64,000 nt of DNA. Origin: Opitutaceae bacterium (GTDB lineage Bacteria > Verrucomicrobiota > Verrucomicrobiia > Opitutales > Opitutaceae). The stretch is taken from NCBI GenBank assembly GCA_016794785.1, contig JAEUHC010000013.1:496001-560000 (forward strand). The letters are read 5' to 3'. The translations under genes were made by a program, and so were the position numbers. Positions 22,515 through 31,193 of this stretch are shown here, one piece after another; within the stretch, counting starts at the first letter, position 1; each line of letters opens with the position of its first letter. The notes under the pieces were generated by a model that saw nothing but the letters and a program-made list of their open reading frames with translations, had not been told where the DNA came from and did no database searches.

Positions 22515-23300
22515 ATGGAAGTCCTCATCCGCGATTCCGCCGAGATCGGCTGTGTGCTCGGTGCCAAGATCATTGCCAGCGTCGTGCGCGAAAAGCCCGA
22601 CGCCGTCCTCGGCCTCGCCACCGGCCGCACGCCGCTGCGGCTCTACCAGGAGCTCATCCGCCTGCACCACACCGAGGGCCTCGATTTCAGCCGCGTCACG
22701 ACGTTCAACCTCGACGAATACGTCGGCCTGCCGGGCAGCGATGCGCAGTCCTACCGGTTTTTCATGCAGGAAAATCTTTTCCGGCACATCAACATCGACG
22801 TCGCGCGCACGCACGTCCCCAACGGCGTCGCCAAAGACCTGCACGCCGAGTGCCGCTCCTACGAGGCGCGCATCGCCGATGCCGGCGGCATCGACATCCA
22901 GCTCCTCGGCCTCGGGCGCAACGGCCACATCGGTTTCAACGAACCCACCGGCTCCCTGCGCTCGCGCACCTGGATCAAGATTCTTTCCGAGCAGACGCTG
23001 CGCGACAACAGCGAGGTCTTCGGCTCGCTCGAGGCGATGCCGAAGCACGCCGTCACGATGGGCATCGGCACCATTCTCGATGCGCGCCGCTGCCTGCTGC
23101 TCGCGTTCGGCCCCGCCAAGGTCCGCGCCGTCGAGCACATGATCGAGGGGCCCCTCTCCGCCATCTGCCCCGGCTCCGCGCTGCAACTGCACCCGCGCGC
23201 TACCGTGATTCTCGACGAGACCTCCGCCGCCGGCCTGCGCTACGCCGACCACTACCGCTGGATCGACAAGCACAAGTTCGAGTGGCAGCGGCCGAAATGA
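22515..23300 (+). CDS. nagB: Glucosamine-6-phosphate deaminase
   Basis: A 261-residue enzyme converting glucosamine-6-phosphate to fructose-6-phosphate and ammonia. Visible: phosphate-binding 'GLATGRTPLRLYQEL' (about 33-47), catalytic region 'FNLDEYVGL' (64-72), and 'GLGRNGHIGFNEP' (132-144) with the active-site His. C-terminal 'HLDDTSA'-like features are replaced by 'ATVILDETSAAGLRYADHY'. It lies 37 bases after the feo operon but is functionally tied to the amino-sugar genes further on. It converges head-to-head with the MFS gene, with one base between stops. Confidence 0.92.
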   Translation: MEVLIRDSAEIGCVLGAKIIASVVREKPDAVLGLATGRTPLRLYQELIRLHHTEGLDFSRVTTFNLDEYVGLPGSDAQSYRFFMQENLFRHINIDVARTHVPNGVAKDLHAECRSYEARIADAGGIDIQLLGLGRNGHIGFNEPTGSLRSRTWIKILSEQTLRDNSEVFGSLEAMPKHAVTMGIGTILDARRCLLLAFGPAKVRAVEHMIEGPLSAICPGSALQLHPRATVILDETSAAGLRYADHYRWIDKHKFEWQRPK

Positions 23301-23301
23301 T

Positions 23302-24573
23302 TCAGGCAAGGGCCCGGCGCTCGCGCGCGATCGGCAGCACGGCCACTGCCGCGATCAGGCACAGCGCCCCCGCGCCAATGAACGCCCACGCGTAGCTGCC
23401 GAGCGCCGTGCGCACCGTCCCCGCCGTGTAGGTCGCGAAGGCCGCGCCCACTTGGTGCGCCGCCGCCACCCACCCAAAGACAATCGCCGCCTTTTCGCGG
23501 CCGAAGACTTCGCCCGTCAGTTTCACCGTCGGCGGCACCGTCGCGATCCAGTCGAGGCCGTAGAAGACGGCGAACACCGCCAGCCCGGCCGTCGGCCCGA
23601 GCAGGGCCTGCGGAAGAAAGATCAGCGAAATCCCGCGCAGCCCGTAATAGCCGAAGAGCAGATACCGGCAGTTGTAGCGATCGCTCAGCCAGCCGCTCGC
23701 GGTTGTGCCCACGAGATCGAAGAGGCCCATCAGCGCGAGCAGCCCCGCCGCGCGCACCTCCGGGATGCCGCAGTCAAACGCCGCCGAGATCAGGTGCGTG
23801 CCGATCAGGCCGTTGGTGCTCGCGCCGCAGACAAAGAACGAGCCCGCGAGCAGCCAGAAATCGCGCACGCGCACGGCCTCGAACAGCACGGCCATCGCGC
23901 GCTGCGCCGGATTGCCAAACGCCGCCGCCGGCTCGGCGTCGGGCACACCGGTTTCACCATAGGGCCGCAGGCCCACGTCGCGCGGGCTGTCGCGCATCAG
24001 CAGCCCGATCACCGGCACCGCCAGCAGTGTCGCACCGGCCACAATCCACGGCGCCGCGCGCCAGCCGTTGGTCGTCACCGCCGCCGCCAGCCACGGCAGA
24101 AAGACCAGCTGCCCCGTCGCCGTGCTCGCCGTGAGCAACCCCATCACGAGCCCGCGCCGCGCCGTGAACCAGCGGCTCGCGACCGCGGCGCCCAGCACCG
24201 TCGCCGCGAGGCCCGAGCCCGCGCCGACGACGAAGCCCCACAGCACCACAAATTGCCAATAGCGCGTCGCCCACGTCGAGAGGCCGTAGCCCATCGCGAG
24301 CAGCAGCATCGCGGCGATCATCGTCCGCCGCAGCCCGAAGCGCAGGTAGAGCGCCGCCGCAAAAGGCCCGATCAACCCGTAGAGGAAAATATTGATCGAG
24401 ACGATCGAGGACACGGTCGCGCGGCTCCACTGGAATTCGTTGCCCACCGGCAGCAGCATCACCCCCGGCGTCGCGCGCGCGCCCGCCGCCACGAGCAGCG
24501 TGAGAAACGTCACCCCGGCCGCGATCCACGCGTAGTGCAGGCGGGAGAATCGGGCGGTCCGCGTGGGGCTCAT
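23302..24573 (-). CDS. MFS permease (OFA/monocarboxylate-like)
   Basis: A 423-residue permease with 12 predicted helices in two halves separated by a loop near residues 190-220. The N-half has 'SRATVSSIVSINIFLYGLIGPFAAALYLRFGLRRT' features (helix 2 and the basic MFS loop). 'RWFTARRGLVMGLLTASTATGQLVFLP' is typical of the OFA/MCT-like group. ATG at 24573 gives a short basic start before helix 1; an alternative Met at 24603 would add ten residues. It is divergent from the TonB-dependent receptor gene at 24699, so the pair may be co-regulated. Substrate cannot be read from sequence. Confidence 0.85.
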   Translation of the reverse strand: MSPTRTARFSRLHYAWIAAGVTFLTLLVAAGARATPGVMLLPVGNEFQWSRATVSSIVSINIFLYGLIGPFAAALYLRFGLRRTMIAAMLLLAMGYGLSTWATRYWQFVVLWGFVVGAGSGLAATVLGAAVASRWFTARRGLVMGLLTASTATGQLVFLPWLAAAVTTNGWRAAPWIVAGATLLAVPVIGLLMRDSPRDVGLRPYGETGVPDAEPAAAFGNPAQRAMAVLFEAVRVRDFWLLAGSFFVCGASTNGLIGTHLISAAFDCGIPEVRAAGLLALMGLFDLVGTTASGWLSDRYNCRYLLFGYYGLRGISLIFLPQALLGPTAGLAVFAVFYGLDWIATVPPTVKLTGEVFGREKAAIVFGWVAAAHQVGAAFATYTAGTVRTALGSYAWAFIGAGALCLIAAVAVLPIARERRALA

Positions 24574-24698
24574 CGAAGCGACGACGCTGCGCGGCCCGCG
24601 CATCGCGGCAAGCCGGCGCCCATCGCAGCGGCCTGTATTCTTGGCCGACACACCCCACGGTGGGAAAAAACTGGCGGCCCGGCACATCCGGTCTGTCA

Positions 24699-27600
24699 AT
24701 GGCGACGACCCTGTCACTCATGCGAACCCCATCACACCTCCTCCGGCTTTGCTCCGCAGCCTTACTCGCGCTTCTCACACCTCGGTTGTCCGCCCAGGTC
24801 GTCGCGGCCACGGCGCCGCTTCCGGCGACCGATGCGCCGGTCAAACTCTCGCCCTTTGTCGTCGAGGAGTCCGAGGACCGCGGCTACGCGGCCACCTCTA
24901 CGCTGGCCGGCACGCGCCTCCGCAGCGACCTGAAGGATGTCGGCGCCGCGATCTCCGTCGTGACGGCCCAATTTCTCGCCGACACCGCTTCGACCAACGT
25001 CCGCGATCTGCTCATCTACACCACCAACACCGAAGTCGGCGGCTTTGAGGGCAACTTCTCCGGCGTCGCCACCGGCAACGGTTTCTCGAGCGCGGAGTCC
25101 ACGCTCCAGAGCCCAAGCCAGTCCACGCGCGTGCGCGGGCTCGCCGGCGCGGATCTCACGCGGGATTTTTTCCTGACCAACATCCCGCTCGATTCCTACA
25201 ACACCGAGCGCGTCGATATTTCGCGCGGCGCCAACGCCATCCTCTTCGGCCTCGGGAGTCCCGCGGGCATCATCAACAACCAGCTCAAGTCGGCCAATCT
25301 CCGGAAGCCCGCCTACATTTTCCAGCAGACCTTCGGGCGCTTCGATTCGCATCGCGAGGTGCTCGATCTCAACGTGCCGCTCGTGCGCGACCGGCTCGCG
25401 CTGCGCGTCATCGGGCTCAACAAGCGCGAGGAATACCGCCAGCGTCCCGCCTACGAGGCCGACCGCCGGATTTTCACCACGCTGAAATTCGAACCGCGGC
25501 TCATTCGCGATGGACTCACGCAAGTGCAGGTGAGCTACGAGGGCGGCAATCAGCGCTCCAACCGCCCGCGCCCCACGCCGCCGCACGACGGCCTCAGCGT
25601 GTGGTTCAACGTTCTCGACAAGGTCGCTATCGATCCGACGGCGCCGACAAGCGTGACCAACAATCCGTTTCTCTTCGCGCACCTCGGCGCCCCGGGCCGC
25701 TGGTTCGGGCAGGTCGCGGCCGTCTTCACGGATCCGCACGGCCCGGCGCAGGGCGGCAACGGCGTGCCGCCCTTCATGATCGGGCGCGGCGGCGTGCCAT
25801 TCACGCAGTGGTTCGCCGTCGGCGCCTACACCGCGCAGGGCAACAACCCGAATTTCTTCCTCAACCGCCAGTTCGCCCCCGCCGGCCAAGCCTACGCCGG
25901 CCTGTGGAAATACCAGGAGATCCGCGATCCTTCCGTCTTCAACTTCTACGACCAGCTGCTCGACGGCCCCAACAAGCGCGAGCAGTCCGATTTTCGCGCG
26001 CTCAACGCCACGCTGCGCCAGACGTTCTTCCGCGACCTCGTCGGCTTCGAGGTGAGCTACGACCGACAAACCTACAACCGCGACAACTTCGGGATGTTCG
26101 GCTTCGACGCCTACACGCTCTTCGTGGACATCCAGAGCAAGCTCGTGGACGGCACGCCCAACCCCAACTTCGGCCGGCCCTACGTCGCCTCCGATTCCAT
26201 CGGCAACAACCTGGTCACGACACGGCGCGAGGCCCTGCGCGCCACCGCCTACGTCACGCTCGATCTCCGCCAGAGGACCGGCGCGCTGCGCCACCTCGGC
26301 CGCCACGTCGTCACCGGCACCTACACGGATCAACGCAGCGAAAATTTCTCCCGCAGCATCAACGGCTACTCCTACGGCCTCGAGCTGAACGCCTACGCCA
26401 ACAACCCCACCGCCACCACCTACCCGGGCTACGCCGGTCTCCATTACCTGGGCGGCTCGATCGCGGGCCTCGCCTCGCCCGCGGGCGCCAACATCTCCGC
26501 CATCACCGCCGATCACACGCCGCAGTCCAGCGGCACCGCGCTGATCTTCGATGCGCGCATCAACCAGATGGTGCGCGCCCCCGTCACCGTGATCACCGCC
26601 AGCGACCGCGACATCTCCAAGCTCTACTCCGGCGCCAACAAGAACAAGAACGTCACCAAGAGCGCGTCCGCCGTGTGGCAGGGTTATTTTTTCAGCGACA
26701 AGCTCGTCGGCCTCGTCGGCTGGCGGCAGGACGAGTTTGATCTGCGCGACGCCGGCCCCGCGCGCCTCGCCTCCGGCACCGGCGAGACCGATCCCTACAA
26801 CCCCGCCTGGACGCTGCCCGCCAAGCCCACCATCTACGCCAAGGACGACACGCTCAGCTGGAGCGGTGTCCTCCACGCCCCGCAGTTCGTGAAGCGGTGG
26901 CTCCCGCGCGGCACCGGCCTCAGCCTCGCCTACAATGAGTCGAAAAACTTCCGCCCCAGCTCGACGATCGCCGACGTCTATGGCCGGCCGTTCAGCCCGC
27001 CCTCCGGCAAAACCAAGGACTACGGCGTCACGCTCTCCGCGTTTGAGCAGAAGCTCGTGCTCCGCATCAACCGCTACCGGACCACGCAGGCCAACGACAG
27101 CGCGACGTTCTACAACACCTTCTGGCCCGGCAACGACGTCGTCCGCGCGATGAACGGCATGCGCCAGGCCAACGTGAACGAGGTCGTCATCAACAAGTGG
27201 TTTGGCTTCTCGCCCAACGACCCGCGCTACCTGCCGCTGCGCGCGAGCCTCACCAATCCCGCGCAGGCCACGAACCTCAACCCCGCGCTCACCGCCGCCG
27301 AGACCACCGCGCGCAACCTCTGGTTCACGCAGCGCACGCGCGAGGAATGGCTCCGCCCCGTCGATCCGTTGCTCGCGAGCAGTTGGAATTTCACGCAGCT
27401 CCCCAACGGCGGCAACTGGAGCGCCACCCGCCCGCCCAACGTCGGAAACATCGCCGACACCGTCTCCGAGGGCTGGGAGTTCGAGGGCACGCTCAACCCC
27501 ACGCGCAACTGGCGCATCACGTTCAACGCCGCCATGCAGGAGGCGCAGCGCTCCAACGTCGGCGCGGATTTCGCCGAATTCATCAAGCGAAACCTGCCGC

Positions 27601-28154
27601 TGTGGACCGATGGCAACGGCCGGCTCGCGACCAACATCCGCGACATGGAGGGCTTCGAGGACATCACCTACTTCGGCTCCTTCGGCGCCTCGCAGCTCGG
27701 CAATCTCGCCATCACCAACATGTATGTGCCCTACCTGAACGCCCTCGCGGCCAACGGCTCGCCCGTGCAGGAGCTGCGCCGCTGGCGCTTCAACGTCGTG
27801 ACCAACTACGATTTTCGCGCCGGCAAACTGAAAGGCTTCAGCGTGGGCGGCGCCGCTCGCTGGCAGGATCGCGTCGCGATCGGATTCCCGGTGAAGCGCA
27901 ACGAAATCGGCGCGTGGGTCTCCGATGTCTCGCGCCCCTACTATGGCAGCGACGATCTCAAGTTCGACGCCTGGCTCCGCTACGGCCGCCGCATCTGGCG
28001 CGACAAGCTCCGCTGGAGCGTCCAGCTCAACGTCCGCGATCTGCTCGCCGGCGACGAACTCATCGCCGTGACCGCGCAGCCCAACGGCCAGGTCGCGAGC
28101 GCCCGCATCCCGCAGCCCAACAAATGGACGCTCACCAACACGTTTGAGTTCTGA
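24699..28154 (+). CDS. TonB-dependent outer-membrane receptor (large, Opitutaceae type)
   Basis: A 1151-residue receptor. There is a signal peptide at about residues 8-33 ('LLRLCSAALLALLTPRLSAQ'). The N-terminal TonB-box-like 'VKLSPFVVEESEDRGYAATS' comes next, then a plug domain ('GTRLRSDLKDVGAAISVVTAQFL', 'VRGLAGADLTRDFFLTNIP', 'VDISRGANAILFGLGSPAGIIN'). A long 22-strand barrel ends in the C-terminal aromatic 'TNTFEF'. No SusD partner is adjacent. ATG 24699 and 24720 are both possible starts; the latter begins right at the signal peptide. It sits between a permease and peptidoglycan-recycling genes, so an amino-sugar or muropeptide ligand is possible but unproven. Confidence 0.9.
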   Translation: MATTLSLMRTPSHLLRLCSAALLALLTPRLSAQVVAATAPLPATDAPVKLSPFVVEESEDRGYAATSTLAGTRLRSDLKDVGAAISVVTAQFLADTASTNVRDLLIYTTNTEVGGFEGNFSGVATGNGFSSAESTLQSPSQSTRVRGLAGADLTRDFFLTNIPLDSYNTERVDISRGANAILFGLGSPAGIINNQLKSANLRKPAYIFQQTFGRFDSHREVLDLNVPLVRDRLALRVIGLNKREEYRQRPAYEADRRIFTTLKFEPRLIRDGLTQVQVSYEGGNQRSNRPRPTPPHDGLSVWFNVLDKVAIDPTAPTSVTNNPFLFAHLGAPGRWFGQVAAVFTDPHGPAQGGNGVPPFMIGRGGVPFTQWFAVGAYTAQGNNPNFFLNRQFAPAGQAYAGLWKYQEIRDPSVFNFYDQLLDGPNKREQSDFRALNATLRQTFFRDLVGFEVSYDRQTYNRDNFGMFGFDAYTLFVDIQSKLVDGTPNPNFGRPYVASDSIGNNLVTTRREALRATAYVTLDLRQRTGALRHLGRHVVTGTYTDQRSENFSRSINGYSYGLELNAYANNPTATTYPGYAGLHYLGGSIAGLASPAGANISAITADHTPQSSGTALIFDARINQMVRAPVTVITASDRDISKLYSGANKNKNVTKSASAVWQGYFFSDKLVGLVGWRQDEFDLRDAGPARLASGTGETDPYNPAWTLPAKPTIYAKDDTLSWSGVLHAPQFVKRWLPRGTGLSLAYNESKNFRPSSTIADVYGRPFSPPSGKTKDYGVTLSAFEQKLVLRINRYRTTQANDSATFYNTFWPGNDVVRAMNGMRQANVNEVVINKWFGFSPNDPRYLPLRASLTNPAQATNLNPALTAAETTARNLWFTQRTREEWLRPVDPLLASSWNFTQLPNGGNWSATRPPNVGNIADTVSEGWEFEGTLNPTRNWRITFNAAMQEAQRSNVGADFAEFIKRNLPLWTDGNGRLATNIRDMEGFEDITYFGSFGASQLGNLAITNMYVPYLNALAANGSPVQELRRWRFNVVTNYDFRAGKLKGFSVGGAARWQDRVAIGFPVKRNEIGAWVSDVSRPYYGSDDLKFDAWLRYGRRIWRDKLRWSVQLNVRDLLAGDELIAVTAQPNGQVASARIPQPNKWTLTNTFEF

Positions 28155-28184
28155 TCCGGCGCGCACCACGGCGCCTTTCCTATC

Positions 28185-29261
28185 GTGCCTTCCGCTCCTG
28201 TCCTCGCGTCTCTCCCGCTCCGCGCCAAGCTAGCGCAACTGATCAACGTCGGCTTCCGCGGCCTGCGGCCCGCCGACTGTGCGCCGGTGCTGCGCGATGT
28301 GCGCGATCTCGGCGTCGGCGGCGTGATTCTTTTCGATCAGGAGATGGTCGATGGCTCGGCCGGCCCGCGGAACATCGCGTCGCCCGCGCAGGTGCGCGAG
28401 CTGCTCGCGTTTCTCCAGTCGCAAGCCCGCATCCCGCTGCTCACCTCCATCGATCAGGAGGGCGGCCGCGTGAACCGGCTGAAGCCGATCTACGGTTTTC
28501 CCGAAAGCATCTCGCACGAGGAGCTCGGCCGGCTCGACCAACCGGCCGAGACCCACCGGCACGCCGCGGCGACCGCCGAGACCCTCGCGAGCGTCGGCTT
28601 CAACTGGAACCTCGCGCCCGTCGTCGATCTCGACGCGCATCCCGACAACCCGATCATCAAGGGCAAGCGCCGCAGCTTCTCCGCCGATCCCGAGGTCGTC
28701 GCGCGCCACGCGGCGGAGTTTGTGCGGGCGCACCGCGCGCACGGCGTGCTGACCTGCCTGAAGCACTTTCCCGGCCACGGCAGCGCGACCGGCGACACGC
28801 ACCTCGGCCTCGTCGATGTCACGCGCACGTGGCACGAGCGCGAGCTGGCGCCGTTTCAAAAATTGATCGCCGCCGATCGCTGCGACGCGATCATGAGCGC
28901 GCATGTGTTCAACGCGCAGCTCGACCCCGAGCGCCCCGCGACGCTCTCCCGCGCCGTCATCACCGGGATCCTGCGCGAGCGCCTCGGTTTCCGCGGCGTG
29001 ATCACGAGCGACGACATGGAGATGAAGGCCATCGCGAGCCACTACGGCCTCGAGCAATCCGTGCCGCTCGCGATCGAGGCGGGCATCGACGTGCTCTGCT
29101 TCGGCAACAACCTCAGCCACGACCCCGACATCGCCCCGCGCGCCATCGGGATTCTGGAGCGCGCCGTCACCTCCGGGCGCATCCCGGAGTCGCGCATCGA
29201 TGAATCGGTCGCGCGCGTGCTCGCGTTGAAACGGAAGATTGGAGGTAGGGCGGGTCTTTGA
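28185..29261 (+). CDS. nagZ: Beta-N-acetylhexosaminidase NagZ (GH3)
   Basis: A 358-residue single-domain GH3 enzyme without a signal peptide, so probably cytoplasmic. NagZ removes GlcNAc from 1,6-anhydro-muropeptides or GlcNAc-MurNAc products. Visible: 'TSIDQEGGRVNRL' (substrate loop), 'KHFPGHGSATGDTHLGL' (193-209) with the NagZ-specific Asp/His dyad, and 'ITSDDMEM' (273-280) containing the nucleophile Asp. The GTG start at 28185 gives the family-like 'LRAKLAQLINVGFRG'. The last residues 'GRAGL' and the stop codon are encoded by the REP-like repeat starting at 29244. An AmpG-like permease gene follows. Confidence 0.93.
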   Translation: MPSAPVLASLPLRAKLAQLINVGFRGLRPADCAPVLRDVRDLGVGGVILFDQEMVDGSAGPRNIASPAQVRELLAFLQSQARIPLLTSIDQEGGRVNRLKPIYGFPESISHEELGRLDQPAETHRHAAATAETLASVGFNWNLAPVVDLDAHPDNPIIKGKRRSFSADPEVVARHAAEFVRAHRAHGVLTCLKHFPGHGSATGDTHLGLVDVTRTWHERELAPFQKLIAADRCDAIMSAHVFNAQLDPERPATLSRAVITGILRERLGFRGVITSDDMEMKAIASHYGLEQSVPLAIEAGIDVLCFGNNLSHDPDIAPRAIGILERAVTSGRIPESRIDESVARVLALKRKIGGRAGL

Positions 29262-29314
29262 CCCGCCCTCGAACACCCACCGCGCGCATGGGCGGGTCAC
29301 AGACCCGCCCTACC
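29244..29314. repeat. REP-like palindromic element at the nagZ 3' end
   Basis: Perfect 14-base terminal inverted repeat: 29244-29257 and 29301-29314. Each end folds locally into a GGGCGGGTC/GACCCGCCC hairpin. The nagZ stop codon (29259-29261) lies in the left hairpin, and the next gene starts at 29319. A related element ends moaC at 56076-56103. Confidence 0.8.
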
Positions 29315-29318
29315 TTTC

Positions 29319-31193
29319 ATGACCCCGCCTCCCAATTCACCTCCCGCCAGCCGCAGCGCGTGGGCGTGGATCCCGACGCTCTATTTCGGGCAGGGCATCC
29401 CCTACGTCGTCGTGATGACGATGTCCGTGATCCTCTACAAGCGACTCGGCATCTCCAATACCGACATCGCGCTCTACACGAGCTGGCTCAACGTGCCCTG
29501 GGTCATCAAGCCGCTGTGGAGCCCGATCGTCGAGCTGCTCGGCACCAAGCGGCAATGGATCCTCGTGATGCAGCTGCTGATCGGCGCGGCGCTCGGCTGC
29601 GTGGCGCTCACGATTCCGGGCCCCGCGTTCTTCAAGGTCACGCTTGGGATCTTCTGGCTGATGGCGTTTGCCTCCGCCACGCACGACATCGCAGCCGACG
29701 GGTTCTACATGCTCGCACTCAACAAGCACGATCAGGCGTGGTTCGTGGGCGTGCGCAGCACCTTCTACCGCCTCGCGATGATCGTGGGGCAGGGGCTGCT
29801 CATCATGCTCGCCGGCGCGATCGAGCTGCGCACCGGCCTCGCGCCGCTGGAGCTGAAGCTCGCCGCACAGCCCGGCGCGCCCGCCCTCGCGCCCGCCGAT
29901 CCCGCGGCGGTGAAACTGGAGCGCGGCGGAGCCCCCCGCCTCGTCACCGCCTCCGCTCAGCTCACGCTCGCGCCCACCGCCGCAGCCCCAGGCGAAGTCC
30001 GCGATCTTGTGGCGCAGGCCAGGCAATGGAACCAAGCCGCGGGCCTCACTCCGGCCCCCCAGACCGCAGCCGGCGCCACACCAGCCGGTTTGGCCGGGCC
30101 CTCGTGGTGGAGCCGCGCGGTCGCGCAGCCGCTCGAAAAATTCCTGCGCTCAAATTTCGGTGCGACACCGGTGCAGCGGGCGGATGCGGCGGGCCGCGCG
30201 GGAGTGTTTTTCGTCGGGCTCTCGGCTCAGCCTGCGCAGGACGTGGTCGTAAATGTCGCGCGCGATTCCGGCGACAAGGGCATGAAGCTCCTTGAGGGCG
30301 AGCGCTTCACCTTCACCGCGGCCAACTGGGAAAAACCGGTGATGGTCGTCGTGCAGATCGATCCGCGGACCCCCGGAGCGAGCGAGGCGGTGTTCGTCGC
30401 CAGCTCGGGCAACATCCCGCTCGCCTGGTCGATCACGTTTTGGACCCTCGCGGGACTCTTCGCGCTCTTCTGCCTCTACCACCGCTTCGCGCTGCCGAAA
30501 CCTGCGGCCGATTCGGCGGGGGCGACGCGGCCGCGCGGCAACCCGCTGGCGGATTTCTTCGGCGCGTTTGCCAGTTTTTTCCGGAAGCCAATGGTCGCGC
30601 GCACGCTCGCGTTTCTGCTGCTCTACCGTTTCGCCGAGGCGCAGCTCGTGAAAATCGCGGCGCTGTTTCTGCTCGATGGCCGGGAGGCGGGCGGCCTCGG
30701 CCTTTCGACGGGCGCGGTCGGTTTCGTTTACGGCACAGTCGGCGTCGTGTCGCTCACGCTCGGCGGCCTGCTCGGCGGGTTTTGCGCCGCGCGCCACGGC
30801 CTCAAGTTCTGGCTGCCGGTGATGGTCGCGGCGATCAACCTGCCGAATCTCGTCTATGTCTATCTGGCCTTCGCGACGCCGGGGGACTTCGCCGTGGTCA
30901 ATGCGTGCGTGGCGGTAGAGCAGTTTGGTTACGGCTTCGGTTTCGCCGCCTACATGATTTTCATGCTCTACGTGGCGCAGGGCGAGCAGCAGACCGCGCA
31001 CTATGCGATCTGCACCGGGTTTATGGCGCTCGGCATGATGCTGCCGGGCATGTTCACCGGCTGGCTCCAGGAGATCATCGGCTACCAAAATTTCTTCGTG
31101 TGGGTGATGATTGCCACCATCCCGGGTTTCATCGTGACCGCCCTGATCAAGCCCGACCCGGCCTTCGGCAAGAAGGCCGCGCCCTCTCAGTAG
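29319..31193 (+). CDS. AmpG-like muropeptide MFS permease with large extramembrane insertion
   Basis: A 624-residue permease. The first six helices (about residues 15-170) carry AmpG-type features: 'TLYFGQGIPY', 'TSWLNVPWVIKPLWSPIVEL', and 'ATHDIAADGFYMLAL' (the conserved helix-4 motif). Helices 7-12 resume at about 368 and include 'VARTLAFLLLYRFAEAQLVK'. Between them is an insertion of roughly 195 residues (171-367): first Ala/Pro-rich, then a beta-rich stretch with 'FTFTAANWEKPVMV', like Calx-beta/Ig-type repeats. AmpG imports anhydro-muropeptides; the neighbouring nagZ, namZ and amidase genes fit that role. The insertion is unusual for AmpG. Confidence 0.85.
   Translation: MTPPPNSPPASRSAWAWIPTLYFGQGIPYVVVMTMSVILYKRLGISNTDIALYTSWLNVPWVIKPLWSPIVELLGTKRQWILVMQLLIGAALGCVALTIPGPAFFKVTLGIFWLMAFASATHDIAADGFYMLALNKHDQAWFVGVRSTFYRLAMIVGQGLLIMLAGAIELRTGLAPLELKLAAQPGAPALAPADPAAVKLERGGAPRLVTASAQLTLAPTAAAPGEVRDLVAQARQWNQAAGLTPAPQTAAGATPAGLAGPSWWSRAVAQPLEKFLRSNFGATPVQRADAAGRAGVFFVGLSAQPAQDVVVNVARDSGDKGMKLLEGERFTFTAANWEKPVMVVVQIDPRTPGASEAVFVASSGNIPLAWSITFWTLAGLFALFCLYHRFALPKPAADSAGATRPRGNPLADFFGAFASFFRKPMVARTLAFLLLYRFAEAQLVKIAALFLLDGREAGGLGLSTGAVGFVYGTVGVVSLTLGGLLGGFCAARHGLKFWLPVMVAAINLPNLVYVYLAFATPGDFAVVNACVAVEQFGYGFGFAAYMIFMLYVAQGEQQTAHYAICTGFMALGMMLPGMFTGWLQEIIGYQNFFVWVMIATIPGFIVTALIKPDPAFGKKAAPSQ

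Noticed and set aside
24762..28169. Very long open frame antisense to the TonB-dependent receptor
   Set aside because: Val/Gly/Glu/Arg-biased shadow of a clear receptor gene; no start signal or family similarity.
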